This document shows, piece by piece, positions 14,647 to 27,707 of a DNA stretch of 64,000 nucleotides (its first letter is position 1; each line of letters begins with the position of its first letter). A program made the position numbers and the translations under genes. The DNA is taken from positions 3,906,001 through 3,970,000 of the forward strand of contig OY292277.1 in NCBI GenBank assembly GCA_958496175.1, given 5' to 3'. The DNA comes from Sisyra terminalis. Taxonomy: Eukaryota; Arthropoda; Insecta; Neuroptera; Sisyridae. The notes beneath the pieces were generated by a model. The model did no database searches and had not been told where the DNA came from. It was given only the letters and a program-made list of their open reading frames with translations.

Positions 14647-17600
14647 ATGGGAAAAATTTGCAGAGCATGTACAGATAGACTTATACTTTCGATTGGCATC
14701 CAAAAAAAAATTTTTTTTAATTTGACCATTTTCGAGAAAAATCAACGATGGTTTACCCACGGTTTTTTTTGGCGAAAAATCTTTTTGTTTCGAAATCGAA
14801 AAAGATTGTTATATTAACGTTCTATACATTGTTACGAACCCGAAACTGCCTTTGGTTCGAAAATCATCCCTTATATAACGATGGTACATGCAATTGTTGA
14901 AGAAGCCACGTTCGTCTCTCCCTCTTAGTGGGAAGTATGCATCCCTTAAACTGCATGTTCAACCCTTAAACGTGGTTTGTTATGGGAAAAATTTGCAGAG
15001 CATGTACAGATAGACTTATACTTTCGATTGGCATCCAAAAAAAAATTTTTTTTAATTTGACCATTTTCGAGAAAAATCAACGATGGTTAACCCACGGTTT
15101 TTTTTGGCGAAAAATCTTTTTGTTTCGAAATCGAAAAAGATTGTTATATTAACGTTCTATACATTGTTACGAACCCGAAACTGCCTTTGGTTCGAAAATC
15201 ATCCCTTATATAACGATGGTACATGCAATTGTTGAAGAAGCCACGTTCGTCTCTCCCTCTTAGTGGGAAGTATGCATCCCTTAAACTGCATAGTCAACCC
15301 TTAAATGTGGTTTGTTATGGGAAAAATTTGCACAGCTTGAACAGATAGACTTATACTTTCGATTGGCATCCAAAAAAAAATTTTTTTTAATTTGACCATT
15401 TTCGAGAAAAATCAACGATGGTTAACCCACGGTTTTTTTTGGCGAAAAATCTTTTTGTTTCGAAATCGAAAAAGATTGTTATATTAACGTTCTATACATT
15501 GTTACGAACCCGAAACTGCCTTTGGTTCGAAAATCATCCCTTATATAACGATGGTACATGCAATTGTTGAAGAAGCCACGTTCGTCTCTCCCTCTTAGTG
15601 GGAAGTATGCATCCCTTAAACTGCATGTTCAACCCTTAAACGTGGTTTGTTATGGGAAAAATTTGCAGAGCATGTACAGATAGACTTATACTTTCGATTG
15701 GCATCCAAAAAAAAATTTTTTTTAATTTGACTATTTTCGAGAAAAATCAACGATGGTTAACCCACGGTTTTTTTTGGCGAAAAATCTTTTTGTTTCGAAA
15801 TCGAAAAAGATTGTTATATTAACGTTCTATACATTGTTACGAACCCGAAACTGCCTTTGGTTCGAAAATCATCCCTTATATAACGATGGTACATGCAATT
15901 GTTGAAGAAGCCACGTTCGTCTCTCCCTCTTAGTGGGAAGTATGCATCCCTTAAACTGCATAGTCAACCCTTAAATGTGGTTTGTTATGGGAAAAATTTG
16001 CACAGCATGTACAGATAGACTTATACTTTCGATTGGCATCCAAAAAAAAATTTTTTTTAATTTGACCATTTTCTAGAAAAATCAACGATGGTTAACCCAC
16101 GGTTTTTTTTGGCGAAAAATCTTTTTGTTTCGAAATCGAAAAAGATTGTTATATTATCGTTCTATACATTGTTACGAACCCGAAACTGCCTTTGGTTCGA
16201 AAATCATCCCTTATATAACGATGGTACATGCAATTGTTGAAGAAGCCACGTTCGTCTCTCCCTCTTAGTGGGAAGTATGCATCCCTTAAACTGCATGTTC
16301 AACCCTTAAACGTGGTTTGTTATGGGAAAAATTTGCACAGCATGAACAGATAGACTTATACTTTCGATTGGCATCCAAAAAAAAATTTTTTTTAATTTGA
16401 CCATTTTCGAGAAAAATCAACGATGGTTAACCCACGGTTTTTTTTGGCGAAAAATCTTTTTGTTTCGAAATCGAAAAAGATTGTTATATTATCGTTCTAT
16501 ACATTGTTACGAACCCGAAACTGCCTTTGGTTCGAAAATCATCCCTTATATAACGATGGTACATGCAATTGTTGAAGAAGCCACGTTCGTCTCTCCCTCT
16601 TAGTGGGAAGTATGCATCCCTTAAACTGCATGTTCAACCCTTAAACGTGGTTTGTTATGGGAAAAATTTGCACAGCATGTTCAGATAGACTTATACTTTC
16701 GATTGGCATCCAAAAAAAAATTTTTTTTAATTTGACTATTTTCGAGAAAAATCAACGATGGTTAACCCACGGTTTTTTTTGGCGAAAAATCTTTTTGTTT
16801 CGAAATCGAAAAAGATTGTTATATTATCGTTCTATACATTGTTACGAACCCGAAACTGCCTTTGGTTTGAAAATCATCCCTTATATAACGATGGTACATG
16901 CAATTGTTGAAGAAGCCACGTTCGTCTCTCCCTCTTAGTGGGAAGTATGCATCCCTTAAACTGCATGTTCAACCCTTAAACGTGGTTTGTTATGGGAAAA
17001 ATTTGCAGAGCATGTACAGATAGACTTATACTTTCGATTGGCATCCAAAAAAAAATTTTTTTTAATTTGACCATTTTCGAGAAAAATCAACGATGGTTAA
17101 CCCACGGTTTTTTTTGGCGAAAAATCTTTTTGTTTCGAAATCGAAAAAGATTGTTATATTATCGTTCTATACATTGTTACGAACCCGAAACTGCCTTTGG
17201 TTCGAAAATCATCCCTTATATAACGATGGTACATGCAATTGTTGAAGAAGCCACGTTCGTCTCTCCCTCTTAGTGGGAAGTATGCATCCCTTAAACTGCA
17301 TGTTCAACCCTTAAACGTGGTTTGTTATGGGAAAAATTTGCAGAGCATGTACAGATAGACTTATACTTTCGATTGGCATCCAAAAAAAAATTTTTTTTAA
17401 TTTGACCATTTTCGAGAAAAATCAACGATGGTTAACCCACGGTTTTTTTTGGCGAAAAATCTTTTTGTTTCGAAATCGAAAAAGATTGTTATATTATCGT
17501 TCTATACATTGTTACGAACCCGAAACTGCCTTTGGTTCGAAAATCATCCCTTATATAACGATGGTACATGCAATTGTTGAAGAAGCCACGTTCGTCTCTC

Positions 17601-17661
17601 CCTCTTAGTGGGAAGTATGCATCCCTTAAACTGCATGTTCAACCCTTAAACGTGGTTTGTT

Positions 17662-20600
17662 ATGGGAAAAATTTGCACAGCATGTACAGATAGACTTATA
17701 CTTTCGATTGGCATCCAAAAAAAAATTTTTTTTAATTTGACCATTTTCTAGAAAAATCAACGATGGTTAACCCACGGTTTTTTTTGGCGAAAAATCTTTT
17801 TGTTTCGAAATCGAAAAAGATTGTTATATTATCGTTCTATACATTGTTACGAACCCGAAACTGCCTTTGGTTCGAAAATCATCCCTTATATAACGATGGT
17901 ACATGCAATTGTTGAAGAAGCCACGTTCGTCTCTCCCTCTTAGTGGGAAGTATGCATCCCTTAAACTGCATGTTCAACCCTTAAACGTGGTTTGTTATGG
18001 GAAAAATTTGCACAGCATGTACAGATAGACTTATATTTTCGATTGGCATCCAAAAAAAAATTTTTTTTAATTTGACTATTTTCGAGAAAAATCAACGATG
18101 GTTAACCCACGGTTTTTTTTGGCGAAAAATCTTTTTGTTTCGAAATCGAAAAAGATTGTTATATTATCGTTCTATACATTGTTACGAACCCGAAACTGCC
18201 TTTGGTTCGAAAATCATCCCTTATATAACGATGGTACATGCAATTGTTGAAGAAGCCACGTTCGTCTCTCCCTCTTAGTGGGAAGTATGCATCCCTTAAA
18301 CTGCATGTTCAACCCTTAAACGTGGTTTGTTATGGGAAAAATTTGCAGAGCATGTACAGATAGACTTATACTTTCGATTGGCATCCAAAAAAAAATTTTT
18401 TTTAATTTGACCATTTTCGAGAAAAATCAACGATGGTTAACCCACGGTTTTTTTTGGCGTAAAATCTTTTTGTTTCGAAATCGAAAAAGATTGTTATATT
18501 ATCGTTCTATACATTGTTACGAACCCGAAACTGCCTTTGGTTCGAAAATCATCCCTTATATAAAATGGTACATGCAATTGTTGAAGAAGCCACGTTCGTC
18601 TCTCCCTCTTAGTGGGAAGTATGCATCCCTTAAACTGCATGTTCAACCCTTAAACGTGGTTTGTTATGGGAAAAATTTGCACAGCATGTACAGATAGACT
18701 TATACTTTCGATTGGCATCCAAAAAAAAATTTTTTTTAATTTGACTATTTTCGAGAAAAATCAACGATGGTTAACCCACGGTTTTTTTTGGCGAAAAATC
18801 TTTTTGTTTCGAAATCGAAAAAGATTGTTATATTATCGTTCTATACATTGTTACGAACCCGAAACTGCCTTTGGTTCGAAAATCATCCCTTATATAACGA
18901 TGGTACATGCAATTGTTGAAGAAGCCACGTTCGTCTCTCCCTCTTAGTGGGAAGTATGCATCCCTTAAACTGCATGTTCAACCCTTAAACGTGGTTTGTT
19001 ATGGGAAAAATTTGCAGAGCATGTACAGATAGACTTATACTTTCGATTGGCATCCAAAAAAAAATTTTTTTTAATTTGACCATTTTCGAGAAAAATCAAC
19101 GATGGTTAACCCACGGTTTTTTTTGGCGTAAAATCTTTTTGTTTCGAAATCGAAAAAGATTGTTATATTATCGTTCTATACATTGTTACGAACCCGAAAC
19201 TGCCTTTGGTTCGAAAATCATCCCTTATATAAAATGGTACATGCAATTGTTGAAGAAGCCACGTTCGTCTCTCCCTCTTAGTGGGAAGTATGCATCCCTT
19301 AAACTGCATGTTCAACCCTTAAACGTGGTTTGTTATGGGAAAAATTTGCACAGCATGTACAGATAGACTTATACTTTCGATTGGCATCCAAAAAAAAATT
19401 TTTTTTAATTTGACCATTTTCTAGAAAAATCAACGATGGTTAACCCACGGTTTTTTTTGGCGAAAAATCTTTTTGTTTCGAAATCGAAAAAGATTGTTAT
19501 ATTATCGTTCTATACATTGTTACGAACCCGAAACTGCCTTTGGTTCGAAAATCATCCCTTATATAACGATGGTACATGCAATTGTTGAAGAAGCCACGTT
19601 CGTCTCTCCCTCTTAGTGGGAAGTATGCATCCCTTAAACTGCATGTTCAACCCTTAAACGTGGTTTGTTATGGGAAAAATTTGCACAGCATGTACAGATA
19701 GACTTATATTTTCGATTGGCATCCAAAAAAAAATTTTTTTTAATTTGACTATTTTCGAGAAAAATCAACGATGGTTAACCCACGGTTTTTTTTGGCGAAA
19801 AATCTTTTTGTTTCGAAATCGAAAAAGATTGTTATATTATCGTTCTATACATTGTTACGAACCCGAAACTGCCTTTGGTTCGAAAATCATCCCTTATATA
19901 ACGATGGTACATGCAATTGTTGAAGAAGCCACGTTCGTCTCTCCCTCTTAGTGGGAAGTATGCATCCCTTAAACTGCATGTTCAACCCTTAAACGTGGTT
20001 TGTTATGGGAAAAATTTGCAGAGCATGTACAGATAGACTTATACTTTCGATTGGCATCCAAAAAAAAATTTTTTTTAATTTGACCATTTTCGAGAAAAAT
20101 CAACGATGGTTAACCCACGGTTTTTTTTGGCGTAAAATCTTTTTGTTTCGAAATCGAAAAAGATTGTTATATTATCGTTCTATACATTGTTACGAACCCG
20201 AAACTGCCTTTGGTTCGAAAATCATCCCTTATATAAAATGGTACATGCAATTGTTGAAGAAGCCACGTTCGTCTCTCCCTCTTAGTGGGAAGTATGCATC
20301 CCTTAAACTGCATGTTCAACCCTTAAACGTGGTTTGTTATGGGAAAAATTTGCACAGCATGTACAGATAGACTTATACTTTCGATTGGCATCCAAAAAAA
20401 AATTTTTTTTAATTTGACCATTTTCTAGAAAAATCAACGATGGTTAACCCACGGTTTTTTTTGGCGAAAAATCTTTTTGTTTCGAAATCGAAAAAGATTG
20501 TTATATTATCGTTCTATACATTGTTACGAACCCGAAACTGCCTTTGGTTCGAAAATCATCCCTTATATAACGATGGTACATGCAATTGTTGAAGAAGCCA

Positions 20601-23600
20601 CGTTCGTCTCTCCCTCTTAGTGGGAAGTATGCATCCCTTAAACTGCATGTTCAACCCTTAAACGTGGTTTGTTATGGGAAAAATTTGCACAGCATGTACA
20701 GATAGACTTATATTTTCGATTGGCATCCAAAAAAAAATTTTTTTTAATTTGACTATTTTCGAGAAAAATCAACGATGGTTAACCCACGGTTTTTTTTGGC
20801 GAAAAATCTTTTTGTTTCGAAATCGAAAAAGATTGTTATATTATCGTTCTATACATTGTTACGAACCCGAAACTGCCTTTGGTTCGAAAATCATCCCTTA
20901 TATAACGATGGTACATGCAATTGTTGAAGAAGCCACGTTCGTCTCTCCCTCTTAGTGGGAAGTATGCATCCCTTAAACTGCATGTTCAACCCATAAACGT
21001 GGTTTGTTATGGGAAAAATTTGCACAGCATGTACAGATAGACTTATACTTTCGATTGGCATCCAAAAAAAAATTTTTTTTAATTTGACTATTTTCGAGAA
21101 AAATCAACGATGGTTAACCCACGGTTTTTTTTGGCGAAAAATCTTTTTGTTTCGAAATCGAAAAAGATTGTTATATTATCGTTCTATACATTGTTACGAA
21201 CCCGAAACTGCCTTTGGTTCGAAAATCATCCCTTATATAACGATGGTACATGCAATTGTTGAAGAAGCCACGTTCGTCTCTCCCTCTTAGTGGGAAGTAT
21301 GCATCCCTTAAACTGCATGTTCAACCCTTAAACGTGGTTTGTTATGGGAAAAATTTGCACAGCATGTACAGATAGACTTATATTTTCGATTGGCATCCAA
21401 AAAAAAATTTTTTTTAATTTGACTATTTTCGAGAAAAATCATCGATGGTTAACCCACGGTTTTTTTTGGCGAAAAATCTTTTTGTTTCGAAATCGAAAAA
21501 GATTGTTATAATATCGTTCTATACATTGTTACGAACCCGAAACTGCCTTTGGTTTGAAAATCATCCCTTATATAACGATGGTACATGCAATTGTTGAAGA
21601 AGCCACGTTCGTCTCTCTCTCTTAGTGGGAAGTATACATCCCTTAAACTGCATGTTCAACCCTTAAACGTGGTTTGTTATGGGAAAAATTTGCACAGCAT
21701 GTACAGATAGACTTATACTTTCGATTGGCATCCAAAAAAAAATTTTTTTTAATTTGACCATTTTCGAGAAAAATCAACGATGGTTAACCCACGGTTTTTT
21801 TTGGCGAAAAATCTTTTTGTTTCGAAATCGAAAAAGATTGTTATATTATCGTTCTATACATTGTTACGAACCCGAAACTGCCTTTGGTTCGAAAATCATC
21901 CCTTATATAACGATGGTACATGCAATTGTTGAAGAAGCCACGTTCGTCTCTCCCTCTTAGTGGGAAGTATGCATCCCTTAAACTGCATGTTCAACCCTTA
22001 AACGTGGTTTGTTATGGGAAAAATTTGCACAGCATGTACAGATAGACTTATATTTTCGATTGGCATCCAAAAAAAAATTTTTTTTAATTTGACTATTTTC
22101 GAGAAAAATCAACGATGGTTAACCCACGGTTTTTTTTGGCGAAAAATCTTTTTGTTTCGAAATCGAAAAAGATTGTTATATTATCGTTCTATACATTGTT
22201 ACGAACCCGAAACTGCCTTTGGTTCGAAAATCATCCCTTATATAACGATGGTACATGCAATTGTTGAAGAAGCCACGTTCGTCTCTCCCTCTTAGTGGGA
22301 AGTATGCATCCCTTAAACTGCATGTTCAACCCTTAAACGTGGTTTGTTATGGGAAAAATTTGCAGAGCATGTACAGATAGACTTATACTTTCGATTGGCA
22401 TCCAAAAAAAAATTTTTTTTAATTTGACCATTTTCGAGAAAAATCAACGATGGTTAACCCACGGTTTTTTTTGGCGTAAAATCTTTTTGTTTCGAAATCG
22501 AAAAAGATTGTTATATTATCGTTCTATACATTGTTACGAACCCGAAACTGCCTTTGGTTCGAAAATCATCCCTTATATAAAATGGTACATGCAATTGTTG
22601 AAGAAGCCACGTTCGTCTCTCCCTCTTAGTGGGAAGTATGCATCCCTTAAACTGCATGTTCAACCCTTAAACGTGGTTTGTTATGGGAAAAATTTGCACA
22701 GCATGTACAGATAGACTTATACTTTCGATTGGCATCCAAAAAAAAATTTTTTTTAATTTGACCATTTTCTAGAAAAATCAACGATGGTTAACCCACGGTT
22801 TTTTTTGGCGAAAAATCTTTTTGTTTCGAAATCGAAAAAGATTGTTATATTATCGTTCTATACATTGTTACGAACCCGAAACTGCCTTTGGTTCGAAAAT
22901 CATCCCTTATATAACGATGGTACATGCAATTGTTGAAGAAGCCACGTTCGTCTCTCCCTCTTAGTGGGAAGTATGCATCCCTTAAACTGCATGTTCAACC
23001 CTTAAACGTGGTTTGTTATGGGAAAAATTTGCACAGCATGTACAGATAGACTTATATTTTCGATTGGCATCCAAAAAAAAATTTTTTTTAATTTGACTAT
23101 TTTCGAGAAAAATCAACGATGGTTAACCCACGGTTTATTTTGGCGAAAAATCTTTTTGTTTCGAAATCGAAAAAGATTGTTATATTATCGTTCTATACAT
23201 TGTTACGAACCCGAAACTGCCTTTGGTTCGAAAATCATCCCTTATATAACGATGGTACATGCAATTGTTGAAGAAGCCACGTTCGTCTCTCCCTCTTAGT
23301 GGGAAGTATGCATCCCTTAAACTGCATGTTCAACCCATAAACGTGGTTTGTTATGGGAAAAATTTGCACAGCATGTACAGATAGACTTATACTTTCGATT
23401 GGCATCCAAAAAAAAATTTTTTTTAATTTGACTATTTTCGAGAAAAATCAACGATGGTTAACCCACGGTTTTTTTTGGCGAAAAATCTTTTTGTTTCGAA
23501 ATCGAAAAAGATTGTTATATTATCGTTCTATACATTGTTACGAACCCGAAACTGCCTTTGGTTCGAAAATCATCCCTTATATAACGATGGTACATGCAAT

Positions 23601-24357
23601 TGTTGAAGAAGCCACGTTCGTCTCTCCCTCTTAGTGGGAAGTATGCATCCCTTAAACTGCATGTTCAACCCTTAAACGTGGTTTGTTATGGGAAAAATTT
23701 GCACAGCATGTACAGATAGACTTATATTTTCGATTGGCATCCAAAAAAAAATTTTTTTTAATTTGACTATTTTCGAGAAAAATCATCGATGGTTAACCCA
23801 CGGTTTTTTTTGGCGAAAAATCTTTTTGTTTCGAAATCGAAAAAGATTGTTATAATATCGTTCTATACATTGTTACGAACCCGAAACTGCCTTTGGTTTG
23901 AAAATCATCCCTTATATAACGATGGTACATGCAATTGTTGAAGAAGCCACGTTCGTCTCTCTCTCTTAGTGGGAAGTATACATCCCTTAAACTGCATGTT
24001 CAACCCTTAAACGTGGTTTGTTATGGGAAAAATTTGCACAGCATGTACAGATAGACTTATACTTTCGATTGGCATCCAAAAAAAAATTTTTTTTAATTTG
24101 ACCATTTTCGAGAAAAATCAACGATGGTTAACCCACGGTTTTTTTTGGCGAAAAATCTTTTTGTTTCGAAATCGAAAAAGATTGTTATATTATCGTTCTA
24201 TACATTGTTACGAACCCGAAACTGCCTTTGGTTCGAAAATCATCCCTTATATAACGATGGTACATGCAATTGTTGAAGAAGCCACGTTCGTCTCTCCCTC
24301 TTAGTGGGAAGTATGCATCCCTTAAACTGCATGTTCAACCCATAAACGTGGTTTGTT
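17662..24357. repeat. Satellite higher-order repeat block with 3-, 5- and 7-monomer units
   Basis: Monomers can be typed by variants: type a has TTTTCTAGAAAAA, type b has TTATATTTTCGATTGG, type c has GGCGTAAAATC plus TATAAAATGG (one base short, 334 bp), type d has AATCATCGATGG. The order a-b-c is found at 17,662-18,665 and 19,335-20,338. The order a-b-T-d-T at 20,339-22,013 is repeated at 22,683-24,357, offset by 2,344 bp, including shared private changes such as CCCATAAACG and GTCTCTCTCTC. Nested block duplication is the simplest reading. Confidence 0.82.
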
Positions 24358-24692
24358 ATGGGAAAAATTTGCACAGCATGTACAGATAGACTTATACTTT
24401 CGATTGGCATCCAAAAAAAAATTTTTTTTAATTTGACCATTTTCGAGAAAAATCAACGATGGTTAACCCACGGTTTTTTTTGGCGAAAAATCTTTTTGTT
24501 TCGAAATCGAAAAAGATTGTTATATTATCGTTCTATACATTGTTACGATACCGAAACTGCCTTTGGTTCGAAAATCATCCCTTATATAACGATGGTACAT
24601 GCAATTGTTGAAGAAGCCACGTTCGTCTCTCCCTCTTAGTGGGAAGTATGCATCCCTTAAACTGCATGTTCAACCCTTAAACGTGGTTTGTT

Positions 24693-26702
24693 ATGGGAAA
24701 AATTTGCAGAGCATGTACAGATAGACTTATACTTTCGATTGGCATCCAAAAAAAAATTTTTTTTAATTTGACCATTTTCGAGAAAAATCAACGATGGTTA
24801 ACCCACGGTTTTTTTTGGCGAAAAATCTTTTTGTTTCGAAATCGAAAAAGATTGTTATATTATCGTTCTATACATTGTTACGAACCCGAAACTGCCTTTG
24901 GTTCGAAAATCATCCCTTATATAACGATGGTACATGCAATTGTTGAAGAAGCCACGTTCGTCTCTCCCTCTTAGTGGGAAGTATGCATCCCTTAAACTGC
25001 ATGTTCAACCCTTAAACGTGGTTTGTTATGGGAAAAATTTGCACAGCATGAACAGATAGACTTATTCTTTCGATTGGCATCCCAAAAAAAATTTTTTTTA
25101 ATTTGACCATTTTCGAGAAAAATCAACGATGGTTAACCCACGGTTTTTTTTGGCGAAAAATCTTTTTGTTTCGAAATCGAAAAAGATTGTTATATTATCG
25201 TTCTATACATTGTTACGATACCGAAACTGCCTTTGGTTCGAAAATCATCCCTTATATAACGATGGTACATGCAATTGTTGAAGAAGCCACGCTCGTCTCT
25301 CCCTCTTAGTGGGAAGTATGCATCCCTTAAACTGCATGTTCAACCCTTAAACGTGGTTTGTTATGGGAAAAATTTGCAGAGCATGTACAGATAGACTTAT
25401 ACTTTCGATTGGCATCCAAAAAAAAATTTTTTTTAATTTGACCATTTTCGAGAAAAATCAACGATGGTTAACCCACGGTTTTTTTTGGCGAAAAATCTTT
25501 TTGTTTCGAAATCGAAAAAGATTGTTATATTATCGTTCTATACATTGTTACGAACCCGAAACTGCCTTTGGTTCGAAAATCATCCCTTATATAACGATGG
25601 TACATGCAATTGTTGAAGAAGCCACGTTCGTCTCTCCCTCTTAGTGGGAAGTATGCATCCCTTAAACTGCATGTTCAACCCTTAAACGTGGTTTGTTATG
25701 GGAAAAATTTGCACAGCATGAACAGATAGACTTATTCTTTCGATTGGCATCCCAAAAAAAATTTTTTTTAATTTGACCATTTTCGAGAAAAATCAACGAT
25801 GGTTAACCCACGGTTTTTTTTGGCGAAAAATCTTTTTGTTTCGAAATCGAAAAAGATTGTTATATTATCGTTCTATACATTGTTACGATACCGAAACTGC
25901 CTTTGGTTCGAAAATCATCCCTTATATAACGATGGTACATGCAATTGTTGAAGAAGCCACGCTCGTCTCTCCCTCTTAGTGGGAAGTATGCATCCCTTAA
26001 ACTGCATGTTCAACCCTTAAACGTGGTTTGTTATGGGAAAAATTTGCAGAGCATGTACAGATAGACTTATACTTTCGATTGGCATCCAAAAAAAAATTTT
26101 TTTTAATTTGACCATTTTCGAGAAAAATCAACGATGGTTAACCCACGGTTTTTTTTGGCGAAAAATCTTTTTGTTTCGAAATCGAAAAAGATTGTTATAT
26201 TATCGTTCTATACATTGTTACGAACCCGAAACTGCCTTTGGTTCGAAAATCATCCCTTATATAACGATGGTACATGCAATTGTTGAAGAAGCCACGTTCG
26301 TCTCTCCCTCTTAGTGGGAAGTATGCATCCCTTAAACTGCATGTTCAACCCTTAAACGTGGTTTGTTATGGGAAAAATTTGCACAGCATGAACAGATAGA
26401 CTTATTCTTTCGATTGGCATCCCAAAAAAAATTTTTTTTAATTTGACCATTTTCGAGAAAAATCAACGATGGTTAACCCACGGTTTTTTTTGGCGAAAAA
26501 TCTTTTTGTTTCGAAATCGAAAAAGATTGTTATATTATCGTTCTATACATTGTTACGATACCGAAACTGCCTTTGGTTCGAAAATCATCCCTTATATAAC
26601 GATGGTACATGCAATTGTTGAAGAAGCCACGCTCGTCTCTCCCTCTTAGTGGGAAGTATGCATCCCTTAAACTGCATGTTCAACCCTTAAACGTGGTTTG
26701 TT
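24693..26702. repeat. Satellite higher-order repeat block, dimer (670 bp) x3
   Basis: Two monomer types alternate three times, starting at 24,693, 25,363 and 26,033. The second type of each pair carries CTTATTCTTTCG, CATCCCAAAAAAAA and CACGCTCGTC; these markers are spaced by exactly 670 bp. A related alternation continues with the variant TATCGATCTATAC at 26,870 and 27,540. Confidence 0.85.
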
Positions 26703-27707
26703 ATGGGAAAAATTTGCAGAGCATGTACAGATAGACTTATACTTTCGATTGGCATCCAAAAAAAAATTTTTTTTAATTTGACCATTTTCGAGAAAAATCA
26801 ACGATGGTTAACCCACGGTTTTTTTTGGCGAAAAATCTTTTTGTTTCGAAATCGAAAAAGATTGTTATATTATCGATCTATACATTGTTACGAACCCGAA
26901 ACTGCCTTTGGTTCGAAAATCATCCCTTATATAACGATGGTACATGCAATTGTTGAAGAAGCCACGTTCGTCTCTCCCTCTTAGTGGGAAGTATGCATCC
27001 CTTAAACTGCATGTTCAACCCTTAAACGTGGTTTGTTATGGGAAAAATTTGCAGAGCATGTACAGATAGACTTATACTTTCGATTGGCATCCAAAAAAAA
27101 ATTTTTTTTAATTTGACCATTTTCGAGAAAAATCAACGATGGTTAACCCACGGTTTTTTTTGGCGAAAAATCTTTTTGTTTCGAAATCGAAAAAGATTGT
27201 TATATTATCGTTCTATACATTGTTACGAACCCGAAACTGCCTTTGGTTCGAAAATCATCCCTTATATAACGATGGTACATGCAATTGTTGAAGAAGCCAC
27301 GCTCGTCTCTCCCTCTTAGTGGGAAGTATGCATCCCTTAAACTGCATGTTCAACCCTTAAACGTGGTTTGTTATGGGAAAAATTTGCAGAGCATGTACAG
27401 ATAGACTTATACTTTCGATTGGCATCCAAAAAAAAATTTTTTTTAATTTGACCATTTTCGAGAAAAATCAACGATGGTTAACCCACGGTTTTTTTTGGCG
27501 AAAAATCTTTTTGTTTCGAAATCGAAAAAGATTGTTATATTATCGATCTATACATTGTTACGAACCCGAAACTGCCTTTGGTTCGAAAATCATCCCTTAT
27601 ATAACGATGGTACATGCAATTGTTGAAGAAGCCACGTTCGTCTCTCCCTCTTAGTGGGAAGTATGCATCCCTTAAACTGCATGTTCAACCCTTAAACGTG
27701 GTTTGTT